DNA of 9,625 bases, from assembly GCA_021775715.1 (NCBI GenBank), contig JAJFHI010000306.1, positions 1-9,625 of the forward strand, written 5' to 3'. A program made the position numbers and the translations under genes. The stretch comes from Hyphomicrobiaceae bacterium (GTDB taxonomy: Bacteria; Pseudomonadota; Alphaproteobacteria; Rhizobiales; Hyphomicrobiaceae). The notes beneath the pieces were generated by a model that was not told where the DNA came from, searched no databases, and saw nothing but the letters and a program-made list of their open reading frames with translations. Shown here piece after piece: positions 1 to 6,555 of the stretch. Position 1 is the first letter of the stretch, and every line of letters begins with the position of its first letter.

Positions 1-307
1 GCCTTTACGTTTATTTGGTCCTGAAGGGAGACAGACCAGCCGAGCTCTTGCGCAAAAACATGCGCGAACCAAATACGTCACCTGAATTGCTGCCTTTGAG
101 CATCCGGCCCATCCCCAAATGGAATCCGGAAAGGTCAACAATTGTGTGCCGTCTTAGCCGCACTTAGAGCCGGAGCCCCACAATTGGAAATGGATCAAAG
201 CCACATGCAAAATCGCCGCTCGATTTCACCTGTGTACATCTCACCGAAATCCTGTGGGAAGTTTTTCAACATACGCATTACAGCCCCCTCGAGCTGAGAC
301 GGTACGT

Positions 308-334
308 GATTCGTTAAGAACTGTTAAGAGAATC
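308..334. promoter_or_regulatory. TTAA pair (CtrA-like) bracketed by two GANTC sites
   Basis: The heptamer GTTAAGA occurs twice, 10 bp apart (313-319 and 323-329), giving TTAA-N6-TTAA. A GATTC lies on the left (308-312) and a GAATC on the right (330-334), 22 bp apart. In alphaproteobacteria the cell-cycle regulator CtrA binds TTAA-N7-TTAA and the methylase CcrM modifies GANTC; both act at the Caulobacter origin. The spacing here is one base shorter than the CtrA consensus, so binding is uncertain. The position just before the DnaA-box-like cluster is the main reason to list it. Confidence 0.3.
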
Positions 335-394
335 AGCTGTCTACCCAATCCGACTGTGGACGACGTTTGCACCCCGCGACACGCCCTCAACCTT

Positions 395-468
395 GTATCC
401 ACCGTTCATCAACAGTCATCCACAGCACATCCTCGAGTTGTCCACACACCCAACAAGAGTTGTGCACA
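395..468 (+). other. Phased array of DnaA-box-like 9-mers; candidate replication origin core
   Basis: Four sites in one orientation resemble the DnaA box TTATCCACA: GTATCCACC at 395-403, TCATCCACA at 416-424, TTGTCCACA at 438-446 and TTGTGCACA at 460-468. Their starts are 21, 22 and 22 bp apart, about two helical turns, which would place bound proteins on one face of the DNA. A weaker inverted copy (TCGTCCACA read on the minus strand) lies at 355-363. None matches the consensus perfectly; the second and third differ at one position. Neither flank shows the genes that usually mark alphaproteobacterial origins, such as hemE, but the left neighbour is outside the window. The array could instead be a DnaA-titration or regulatory site. 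Confidence 0.4.
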
Positions 469-817
469 CATGCCACCTGCCCGGTCGGCACGCGAGGATG
501 TGTGGTTCTTCGCCCACACCGTGGATGCCACACCTCCTGTGATCGGCAATCTCTTATCAATCCTGACGAGCCGTCGATTGTGGCCCAAGCACTCTCCCAG
601 ACCGCCGCCTGGATTCTGGTGCCATCAGCGCTCAGAAAGGCTAAATCACTCCTCATCAAAAGGCTGCAAACTCCTAGAAATCATGCCAATATTTAGCTTG
701 TCGACCGGCCGACCATTGGCATCCGTGACCCAGCCCAATAAAGTCGGTCCGAGTTTCCGGAGAACGTTCAGAATGGAAACGCTGCCGTAGCTTTCTCCCG
801 AAAAGAAGCTGTCATTC

Positions 818-1390
818 ATGCGTACTATCGAAAAGGCCGGCATGCGTATCCTGATCGCCTTGCTCATTGTCACTTTCGGGTCTGCGGTTTCCGCCAATGC
901 AGCTGACATACGTTTGCCAGCCCCTGCGAAAAACCTCGTACTCGCAGCAAACATTCCAGAAAAAGAAAATGCGCCTGATAAATCCCTGATGGGCGAGGAG
1001 CGAATTCCGGACCAGCAACTCGAAGTTCCAGAAGTCTTTGAGGAGCCAGGCCCCGAAATTCTGGAAAATGAACCTGAAGGCGTCAATGAACTGCCTCCGT
1101 CAGCGGAAGACGATTACCTCCCTGCCGTACGTCCGAAAGCAAAGTCGAATTCAAAATCCAAAAGAAAAATCAAGAAAAGCAAAAAACGCGGCAAAAAACG
1201 TAAGTCGCACCGTGCGAAAAAGCGGTCGCCAAAGTGGCGGAAACAGAAGTCCAAAGCTAAGCGCAAATCCAACTCTCGTATGAAACGAGCCAAAAAGGTT
1301 GCAGGAATTGAGAAACGCGAAAGCTATCGAACCCGCCGGTTGCACGAATACCGCAACTACAGCGACCACATTATTCCGTTTGGATATTAG
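818..1390 (+). CDS. Exported protein with acidic middle and lysine-rich C-terminal half; unrecognised
   Basis: The product is 190 residues from the ATG at 818. A second in-frame ATG at 842 (residue 9), with AAGG a few bases upstream, is an equally possible start. A hydrophobic segment (about residues 10-24) followed by ANA-AD near 27-30 reads as a Sec signal peptide. Residues 48-100 are rich in Glu, Asp and Pro. Residues 107-175 are extremely rich in Lys, Arg and Ser, and the tail is Tyr- and Arg-containing, ending in IIPFGY. There are no cysteines. No known domain is visible. The strong charge split suggests a periplasmic or surface polypeptide that binds polyanions or itself, but that is inference. 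It stands alone on the plus strand, convergent with cutA, with 39 bp between the stops. The low-complexity tail could mislead similarity searches. Confidence 0.7.
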   Translation: MRTIEKAGMRILIALLIVTFGSAVSANAADIRLPAPAKNLVLAANIPEKENAPDKSLMGEERIPDQQLEVPEVFEEPGPEILENEPEGVNELPPSAEDDYLPAVRPKAKSNSKSKRKIKKSKKRGKKRKSHRAKKRSPKWRKQKSKAKRKSNSRMKRAKKVAGIEKRESYRTRRLHEYRNYSDHIIPFGY

Positions 1391-1429
1391 AAACGACGGA
1401 CGTCTGTGTCGCGCGTGTCGCCAGACACA

Positions 1430-1774
1430 TTAACCTGCACGGGTCTCCGACATGACCCACTCCAGATAAGCGGGGTTCCCACCCGCGGTGTCAAACACCA
1501 CGACGGCTGGCACATCGTAGGTGTGAGCCGCAACAATGGCCTTTGTGACGTCGCTCGAGCGGCTGGCCCGCGTCTTAGCCAACACCACCACCTCTTGCCC
1601 GCGTTGCAACTGTCCCTGCCATCGATAATGCGAGATCATGGCGGGTAGAATATTAACGCAAGCAACCAGTTCAGCCTCGATAAGTTGTGTTGCCGCCTTT
1701 TCTGCGCTTTCAAGAGATGGAAAGGTGGCGTACACCAAGACCGCCTTATCATTATCTTTCACATGTGCGTCCAT
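1430..1774 (-). CDS. cutA: CutA family protein (divalent cation tolerance)
   Basis: The product is 114 residues, the normal length for CutA1, a small trimeric cytoplasmic protein linked in E. coli to copper and divalent metal tolerance; its exact biochemical role remains unsettled. Family features are visible in order: the first strand with VLVYATF (12-18), LVACVNILP (36-44) with the conserved cysteine at 39, the SHYRWQG segment (48-54), an EVVVLAKT strand (61-68), and YDVPAVVVF (86-94) followed by YLEWV (103-107). The ATG at 1774 is preceded by AAGGAG (plus-strand 1782-1787) at good spacing, which fixes the start. It is divergent from nadK, with 74 bp between the two start codons, so promoters for both probably lie in that gap. 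Confidence 0.93.
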   Translation of the reverse strand: MDAHVKDNDKAVLVYATFPSLESAEKAATQLIEAELVACVNILPAMISHYRWQGQLQRGQEVVVLAKTRASRSSDVTKAIVAAHTYDVPAVVVFDTAGGNPAYLEWVMSETRAG

Positions 1775-1848
1775 GTGCGTACTCCTTACCGCCAGCTTCG
1801 TCTTTCTTCGTTTCCGACGCCGTCAGACACGCCAAACATAAATCAACC

Positions 1849-2631
1849 GTGACCAGCACAAAGCAAGCATTTGACCGTATCACGTTTGTCGCCAGCGAAG
1901 TCGCTGATGCCGGAAGCGCTATGCGCCGGCTCGCACATCGTTACGGCAACGCGCCGATCTCTCAATCTGACGCAATCGTAGCACTTGGCGGCGACGGTTT
2001 GATGTTGCAAACGCTCCACAAGCACATGAGCAGAGGCATTCCAATCTACGGTATGAACCGCGGGTCCGTCGGCTTCCTTATGAACGAGTATTCTGAAGAC
2101 AACCTCGTGGAACGCCTGCAGGCAGCCCACATCAACAAAATTCACCCACTCTCTGCCGTTGCTATCGACCAATCTGGAAAAGAACACAAAAGCCTTGCCA
2201 TCAACGAGGTTGCCTTGTTTCGCGAACACCACCAAGCGGCCAAGCTGCGTGTTTCCATTGACGGCAAAGTGCGCCTTGAGGAATTGATTTGCGACGGCAC
2301 GTTGGTCGCAACGCCTGCGGGCTCGACAGCCTATAACCTGTCGGCCAATGGGCCGATCCTGCCGATGAACGCACCACTACTCGCGCTGACACCGATCAGC
2401 CCCTTCCGGCCAAGGCGTTGGCGCGGGGCCATCCTACCAAACGACGTCAAAATTTCCATTGACGTGCTGGAGCCAAAAAAACGACCTGTATCAGCCGTTG
2501 CTGACCATCATGAAACGCGTGACGTCGTCCGTGTCGACATCGCCCAGGCGCACGATATTGATCTATTTTTGATGTACGACCCCAACCACAATCTCGACGA
2601 ACGCATTTTACTTGAGCAGTTTGGATCCTAA
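1849..2631 (+). CDS. nadK: NAD kinase
   Basis: This enzyme phosphorylates NAD to NADP in the cytoplasm. The product is 260 residues from GTG 1849. The diagnostic GGDG loop is at 47-50 within VALGGDGLMLQTLH. The nucleotide-binding region continues with YGMNRGSVGFLMNE (67-80), NE at 119-120, and TPAGSTAYNLSANGPI (155-170), followed by LLALTPISPFRPRRW (177-191). The C-terminus ends in ERILLEQFGS, as expected for the short alphaproteobacterial form. The frame stays open upstream to an ATG at 1687, but that extension would overlap cutA and adds residues unlike the family, so GTG is preferred. No clear Shine-Dalgarno sequence precedes it. The stop is 11 bp from the convergent stop of the next gene. 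Confidence 0.94.
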   Translation: MTSTKQAFDRITFVASEVADAGSAMRRLAHRYGNAPISQSDAIVALGGDGLMLQTLHKHMSRGIPIYGMNRGSVGFLMNEYSEDNLVERLQAAHINKIHPLSAVAIDQSGKEHKSLAINEVALFREHHQAAKLRVSIDGKVRLEELICDGTLVATPAGSTAYNLSANGPILPMNAPLLALTPISPFRPRRWRGAILPNDVKISIDVLEPKKRPVSAVADHHETRDVVRVDIAQAHDIDLFLMYDPNHNLDERILLEQFGS

Positions 2632-2642
2632 CCGCTGCCAAC

Positions 2643-3371
2643 TTAAGGCGTTGCTACGGTGAGACGCTCGGGCTCCAGATTATGGTTTTGGCCTGCGACC
2701 AGTCCCGCGAAACTATCGCGTAAATCCGGCTGCCAAGTGCGAAGCAGGTTTTGCCGCGCAGCTGCTTGAGTTGCAGCAACGATGGAGCCGTCAACAAACG
2801 CCCTGAGGTCCGATAAGGTCGCAGTCCGGTGCGGCACCAGGGCCTCTATCGGAAAATCCGGCGCAATCTTGGCCACATGAAAATATGCCGGGTCGCGTGG
2901 ACGCTGCTCAATCAACTTCACCAGCGCGGTTGCCTCACTAATTCCGAGGCAGTGGGCGAGATATAGGTCGGAGGGGTTGGCTGTGCGTCCAAGCGCCATC
3001 CGCAAACGCCGGGCGTTGCGCTGCGCCAACCGTGCCGACACACCTTGAGCAATTGCCGGAATATCACGTAGGCCTAGGATCGCCCGGCGCTCGGCATCGT
3101 TTGGAACATAGTGAAAGCCATCGCTCGTGTGAAAAATTCGCCGTGCATAGCCGCGAAACTCTGCCACGTCCTGCTGACTTTTTAGAGCTTCTAGCCAGGA
3201 CTGTTCACGAAATTTGAAGCCGCCTTCGCCAAACCCTTGGTAGGCACGCACAACAGGTGGCGGTGCCTCAGCTACCTCTGGTGAGACAGCAAGATGGAGG
3301 TCCTCTCCCGCAGGCATCGCGAGCAAGAGCGCCATCAACAGCTGAACCGGAACATCAAGTACGAAACTCAA
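2643..3371 (-). CDS. SLT-transglycosylase-like protein apparently lacking the catalytic segment
   Basis: The product is 242 residues from the TTG at 3371, chosen because GGAG lies 7 bases upstream; ATG 3335 (230 residues) is the alternative. The frame is open to 3542, but that extension looks unlike protein. The N-terminus (2-20) is hydrophobic and may be a signal peptide or anchor. From residue 50 the sequence follows the C-terminal half of rhizobial SLT proteins: GGFKFREQSW (50-59, family form GlFQFieQtW), a DGFHYVPND-type segment (84-92), and DLYLAHCLGIS (135-145). Active lytic transglycosylases carry the catalytic Glu in an ESxFDP-type segment about 20-30 residues before this point. Here that stretch is replaced by a short Pro/Glu linker. 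The protein may be a peptidoglycan-binding pseudoenzyme or a decayed gene. It lies downstream of the nitroreductase gene on the same strand. Confidence 0.72.
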   Translation of the reverse strand: MSFVLDVPVQLLMALLLAMPAGEDLHLAVSPEVAEAPPPVVRAYQGFGEGGFKFREQSWLEALKSQQDVAEFRGYARRIFHTSDGFHYVPNDAERRAILGLRDIPAIAQGVSARLAQRNARRLRMALGRTANPSDLYLAHCLGISEATALVKLIEQRPRDPAYFHVAKIAPDFPIEALVPHRTATLSDLRAFVDGSIVAATQAAARQNLLRTWQPDLRDSFAGLVAGQNHNLEPERLTVATP

Positions 3372-3600
3372 AACATCACTCCACACCAAATCAACAGCGC
3401 AAAACAAAAAACTCGAGCCCGCAACCTTGGTGTGCGCCACACTTCTGACTTCGGTTGAAACCGACGTCCAGGCGCACTCAGGGCAAAACTCACGCTTCAG
3501 TGTCGCTAATTGAGATGAATGCAGAGTTAAAAAATGCGCCAAAATGGGGCAGCCGCTATGTCAATTGCGTTCCTGCTACCTGCTTTGTATCTACCACGCC

Positions 3601-4170
3601 CTAGAAGCGCGAAACGATTTGAGAGATGTCCGGCCGCGGCCTGTCGTCCTGGAGTTCTGTCGGTGTGCCAATATAAATGAACCCGGCGACGCGTTCTCGA
3701 TCTGCCAACTCGAAAGCCTTCGCGACCCCCGGGCTGTAGGCCATCCACTCTGTCAACCAACAAGTTGCATAGCCCATCGCGTTCGCGGCATGGCACAGAT
3801 TCATTCCGACAGCACCAGCCGACAGTGTCTGTTCCCATTCGGGCACGCCTGGTTTTTCTGCAATCGAGCTGATTAACGCCACCACAAGCGGGGCACGCAT
3901 GAACCGTTCTCGCTCGGTAGCGAGGCGAATCTCTGAAGGGATATCCGCCTCCTCAACCTGACAGGCGGCAGCGAATATCTCGCCAGCGCGTCGCCTACCC
4001 TCACCTTCGAACACAACAAACCGCCACGGCGCCAACTTCTTGTGGTCCGGTGAGCGCGCCGCAATCGTCAGTATCTGGCTAAGTTCATCGGCTTTCGGTC
4101 CCGGTGCCTGAAACATTGTCGGCCGGACAGAGCGGCGCGTGACAAGGGCCTCCAACATTTGTTTATCCAT
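3601..4170 (-). CDS. Nitroreductase family protein, YdjA-like, FMN-dependent
   Basis: The product is 189 residues from ATG 4170; a GTG at 4182 would add four. Neither start has a convincing Shine-Dalgarno sequence. The ATG is preferred because E. coli YdjA begins at the same distance from its RRS motif. YdjA is a minimal nitroreductase that acts as a cytoplasmic homodimer with FMN and NAD(P)H; its natural substrate is unknown. Visible family features are TRRSVRP (11-17, FMN phosphate binding), ARSPDHKKLAPWRF (38-51), VPEWEQTLSAGA (109-120) and GFIYIGTP (163-170). The length matches the family (183 in E. coli). The gene is divergent from the VWA-protein gene, with about 200 bp between them, and upstream of the SLT-like gene on the same strand. 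Confidence 0.9.
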   Translation of the reverse strand: MDKQMLEALVTRRSVRPTMFQAPGPKADELSQILTIAARSPDHKKLAPWRFVVFEGEGRRRAGEIFAAACQVEEADIPSEIRLATERERFMRAPLVVALISSIAEKPGVPEWEQTLSAGAVGMNLCHAANAMGYATCWLTEWMAYSPGVAKAFELADRERVAGFIYIGTPTELQDDRPRPDISQIVSRF

Positions 4171-4373
4171 CAAGAAATTCACTCATTGTGGTTGTTCTGC
4201 GCTCGTCATTGATAGCAAAAATCCGCTATTCTGGGCCGACGCTAACAAATTCATTCGCGATTCTGCGGGCAATGCACCAAGCTTGATAGCGACGGACCTG
4301 CCGGGCTGCCAACGATCAACACCGATCTAGCGCAGGTTGAGCTGTCTGTCTCTGATAACCGGAAGCCGACACT

Positions 4374-6407
4374 GTGATCATGCCAACCCGACGTGGACAC
4401 CAGCAAGTCAACGAGCAGCCAAAGGCCCGGCGGCACCTCCCGTCCGCGCTCGTCCGCTTCACCTTCGCAGTTCTAACGGCCCTCGTTTTCCAAAGCGCCC
4501 CAACCTGGGCGCAAGACAACAAGCCTGGCGCACCACCCGTCACGGTCATCCTATTCGACAGTTCTGGCTCCATGTGGGGGAAACTCACCGGTGGCACCCA
4601 GCCGAAATTTCTCGCCGCCAAAGAGGCCCTGGCACAAACCTTCACAACTCTGCCTGCAAAAACGGCGCTTGGCCTCGTGACATTCGGACGTAGTTGCTCA
4701 GGCGCAAGTGTCGTTATCCCGCCTGCCGCCGACACTCAACAATCAGTGATCAATCGCATTTCCAATCTGAACCCTCGCAGCAAAGGCCCGATCGCGCTGG
4801 CTCTGCAAACGGCCTCCGCAGCTCTTCCACCCGACACGCCCGGAACGTTCATGCTATTCCACGACGGCCCGGACAACTGCCGCCAGAATCCATGCGCCGT
4901 TGCGCGTAACATCGCCAAACAACATCCGCGCCTCAAGATCAATCTCATCTCAATCGCCGTCTCACCTGAAGCCGCTAGCCAGATGCAGTGCGTTGCCAAG
5001 GAAACCGGCGGCAAAGTCTTTCCCGCAGCAAACGTGGCCGCGCTTGGTGCAACTGTCGCTCGCGCTTTCGCCGCGACAAAAGACAAGCAGAAACAAGACC
5101 CGTCCTCGGCACCCGGCGAACCCGTTGTTGCCGCCGCAGCGCAATCAACACCGGACGGACCATCAGGACTTCACCTTTCGGCCTCCCTCATCGACGATGG
5201 CCCGGCTTTAGGTGAGCCGCTGCTTTGGATCGTTACAAAAGACGATGGCGACAAAAAAACGAGAACCACCGTCGTTGCCGCTGAAGCCCCGACGCTGGTC
5301 CGCCGCCTCGATCCCGGCACATACACGGTCTCCGCCGGTGTAGGCCTTGCCAATGCATCGACCATAGTGACAGTCGACGAGCGTGGCACCAAAGCAGTGC
5401 GTTTGGCACTCAACGCCGGAAAAATCGCATTCAACCCGCAGCAAGACGGTCAATCCGGCTTCGTGACCGTCAAACCAGACGGCAATGATGCCGCCACGCC
5501 TGGCAGGAAAACATGGCTTGGCCGATCAACCGCACCGCCGTTGATTGCACCCGCCGGCAACTACCGTGTGATCTATGAAAACGGACTGCTGAGACGTGAG
5601 GACAAAATTGCCGTTCAAACCGGCAAGTCGACGCCCGTCGATCTGGCAACCCGCAATGGCCGCCTGCAACTCCGTGCACAAACCCCGGCTGGCACCGACA
5701 TCACGGACATCGCCTTTCAAATCCGAATTGAAGATCCCGCGTTAACAGGTGGCGGTCGCAATGTTCTTCTCACACGCGCCCATGCGCCAAAGCTCCACCT
5801 TCCGGCTGGTACATACGTTGTTAGCGCAAACACTCGCTATGCTCGCCAAAGCAAGCGTATTGTTGTCGGCCCGAGCGACGACATAAGTGAGACGTTTACA
5901 TTCAATCTTGGCGAAATTGCCCTGACCGCAGATCTCGCGGGCGCTGCCTCTCAGTCACAGTTGCCGCTGGTATTCCACGTCACGACAGGCACCGGTAAAG
6001 CACGTCGCGAAATTGCACGCAGTTCGAGCCGGTCCCCTACATTTGCATTGCCCGCCGGCAATTATGTGGTCTCTGTCGAACTTGGCTCGGGCAACGTCAA
6101 AGCATCGGCCGCGGCAACAGTGACGCCTGACATAAAACAAGAAATCACGTTGAAGCTCGACGCTGGAAAACTGACGCTCGAACGGGCGGCAAACACTCAG
6201 GGCCCGCAATATCGCGACGTACTTTGGGAGGTTCTCGATGTCAGAGGCCAGGTGGTCTGGCGGACGAATCAGTTGCGACCAACGACGCTTCTTGCGCCGG
6301 GGCGCTACACCGTGCGCAACGAGGCCCTACTTGGCAGCGCCGAGAAAAACGTGGAACTTGCTTCAGGCGCAACACAAGTCGTTGAAGTCGGAAGTAAAAA
6401 ACCCTGA
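4374..6407 (+). CDS. Exported VWA-domain protein with five repeated beta-rich modules
   Basis: The product is 677 residues from GTG 4374, which has GGAAG eight bases upstream; ATG 4380 is the alternative. A signal peptide is visible: a basic N-terminus, a hydrophobic core about 27-41, and cleavage near TWAQ (44-47). A von Willebrand A domain spans about 55-232, with the metal site DSSGS at 62-66 and the third-loop Asp in FHDGPDNC (162-169). The position that usually holds a metal-binding Thr reads KGPIALAL (137-144), so it is Gly or Pro here. After a Pro/Ala linker come five modules, each with a P-G-x-Y-x-V signature; the tyrosines are at 317, 397, 481, 564 and 645, 80-84 residues apart. Most modules also have a strand containing Trp or Phe about 30 residues before that Tyr. 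VWA domains usually mediate metal-dependent protein binding, so an adhesive or scaffold role in the periplasm or on the surface is likely but not shown. The next gene shares the module. Confidence 0.88.
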   Translation: MIMPTRRGHQQVNEQPKARRHLPSALVRFTFAVLTALVFQSAPTWAQDNKPGAPPVTVILFDSSGSMWGKLTGGTQPKFLAAKEALAQTFTTLPAKTALGLVTFGRSCSGASVVIPPAADTQQSVINRISNLNPRSKGPIALALQTASAALPPDTPGTFMLFHDGPDNCRQNPCAVARNIAKQHPRLKINLISIAVSPEAASQMQCVAKETGGKVFPAANVAALGATVARAFAATKDKQKQDPSSAPGEPVVAAAAQSTPDGPSGLHLSASLIDDGPALGEPLLWIVTKDDGDKKTRTTVVAAEAPTLVRRLDPGTYTVSAGVGLANASTIVTVDERGTKAVRLALNAGKIAFNPQQDGQSGFVTVKPDGNDAATPGRKTWLGRSTAPPLIAPAGNYRVIYENGLLRREDKIAVQTGKSTPVDLATRNGRLQLRAQTPAGTDITDIAFQIRIEDPALTGGGRNVLLTRAHAPKLHLPAGTYVVSANTRYARQSKRIVVGPSDDISETFTFNLGEIALTADLAGAASQSQLPLVFHVTTGTGKARREIARSSSRSPTFALPAGNYVVSVELGSGNVKASAAATVTPDIKQEITLKLDAGKLTLERAANTQGPQYRDVLWEVLDVRGQVVWRTNQLRPTTLLAPGRYTVRNEALLGSAEKNVELASGATQVVEVGSKKP

Positions 6408-6483
6408 GACACCTTTGAAACCGGCACATGCGTCCTGGATGGTCATTGTGCGGTCACAACACGCCTGCAACACCGTTAGGGTG

Positions 6484-6495
6484 CAAAACGTTTTG
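6484..6495. promoter_or_regulatory. Perfect 12-bp palindrome, possible LacI-type operator
   Basis: The sequence CAAAACGTTTTG is a perfect palindrome in the 148-bp gap between the two module-protein genes, about 60 bp before the second ATG. Operators of LacI/GalR-family repressors share a central CG within an A/T-rich palindrome; E. coli PurR sites contain AAACGTTT. No such regulator is encoded in the window. A palindrome of this length can arise by chance, so the assignment is tentative. Confidence 0.3.
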
Positions 6496-6555
6496 TGTAC
6501 AGTTTAGCACCGCTATCCCTTGTCGGTCTCATCGCGCGAGATTACGCTTACTGCC

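Larger units (their letters stand above)
1..817. other. Long stretch without a convincing gene; contains origin-like motifs
   Basis: No reading frame here looks like a known protein. One plus-strand frame is open from position 3 to a TAG at 165-167 (54 codons, no visible start). It could be the tail of a gene entering from the left, but I do not recognise it. A longer plus-strand frame (254-790) is rich in Pro, Ser, His and Arg and runs straight through the DnaA-box-like cluster, so it is probably spurious. A minus-strand frame at 646-819 is discussed as a finding. The middle holds the TTAA pair and phased DnaA-box-like sites listed separately. An 8-bp inverted repeat (CAATTGTG at 139-146, CACAATTG at 179-186) has a 32-base loop and no clear role. 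I saw no tRNA or rRNA gene. Confidence 0.6.

Noticed and set aside
254..790. Plus-strand 178-codon open frame
   Set aside because: Its translation is rich in Pro, Ser, His and Arg without domain-like texture, it has no clear ribosome binding site, and it runs through the DnaA-box-like array.
1415..1428. Hairpin GTGTC-GCCA-GACAC between two convergent genes as a terminator
   Set aside because: The stem is only 5 bp, there is no T run on either strand, and it nearly abuts the cutA stop.
1687..1848. Upstream extension of nadK to ATG 1687
   Set aside because: It would overlap the well-supported cutA start on the other strand, and the added residues do not resemble NAD kinases.
3372..3542. N-terminal extension of the SLT-like protein to TTG 3542
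   Set aside because: The extension has no protein-like features and no ribosome binding site, while TTG 3371 has GGAG at 7 bases; it also does not contain the missing catalytic segment.
6520..6555. TTG start for the three-module protein
   Set aside because: The ATG at 6556 gives a normal signal peptide, and the TTG has no ribosome binding site.
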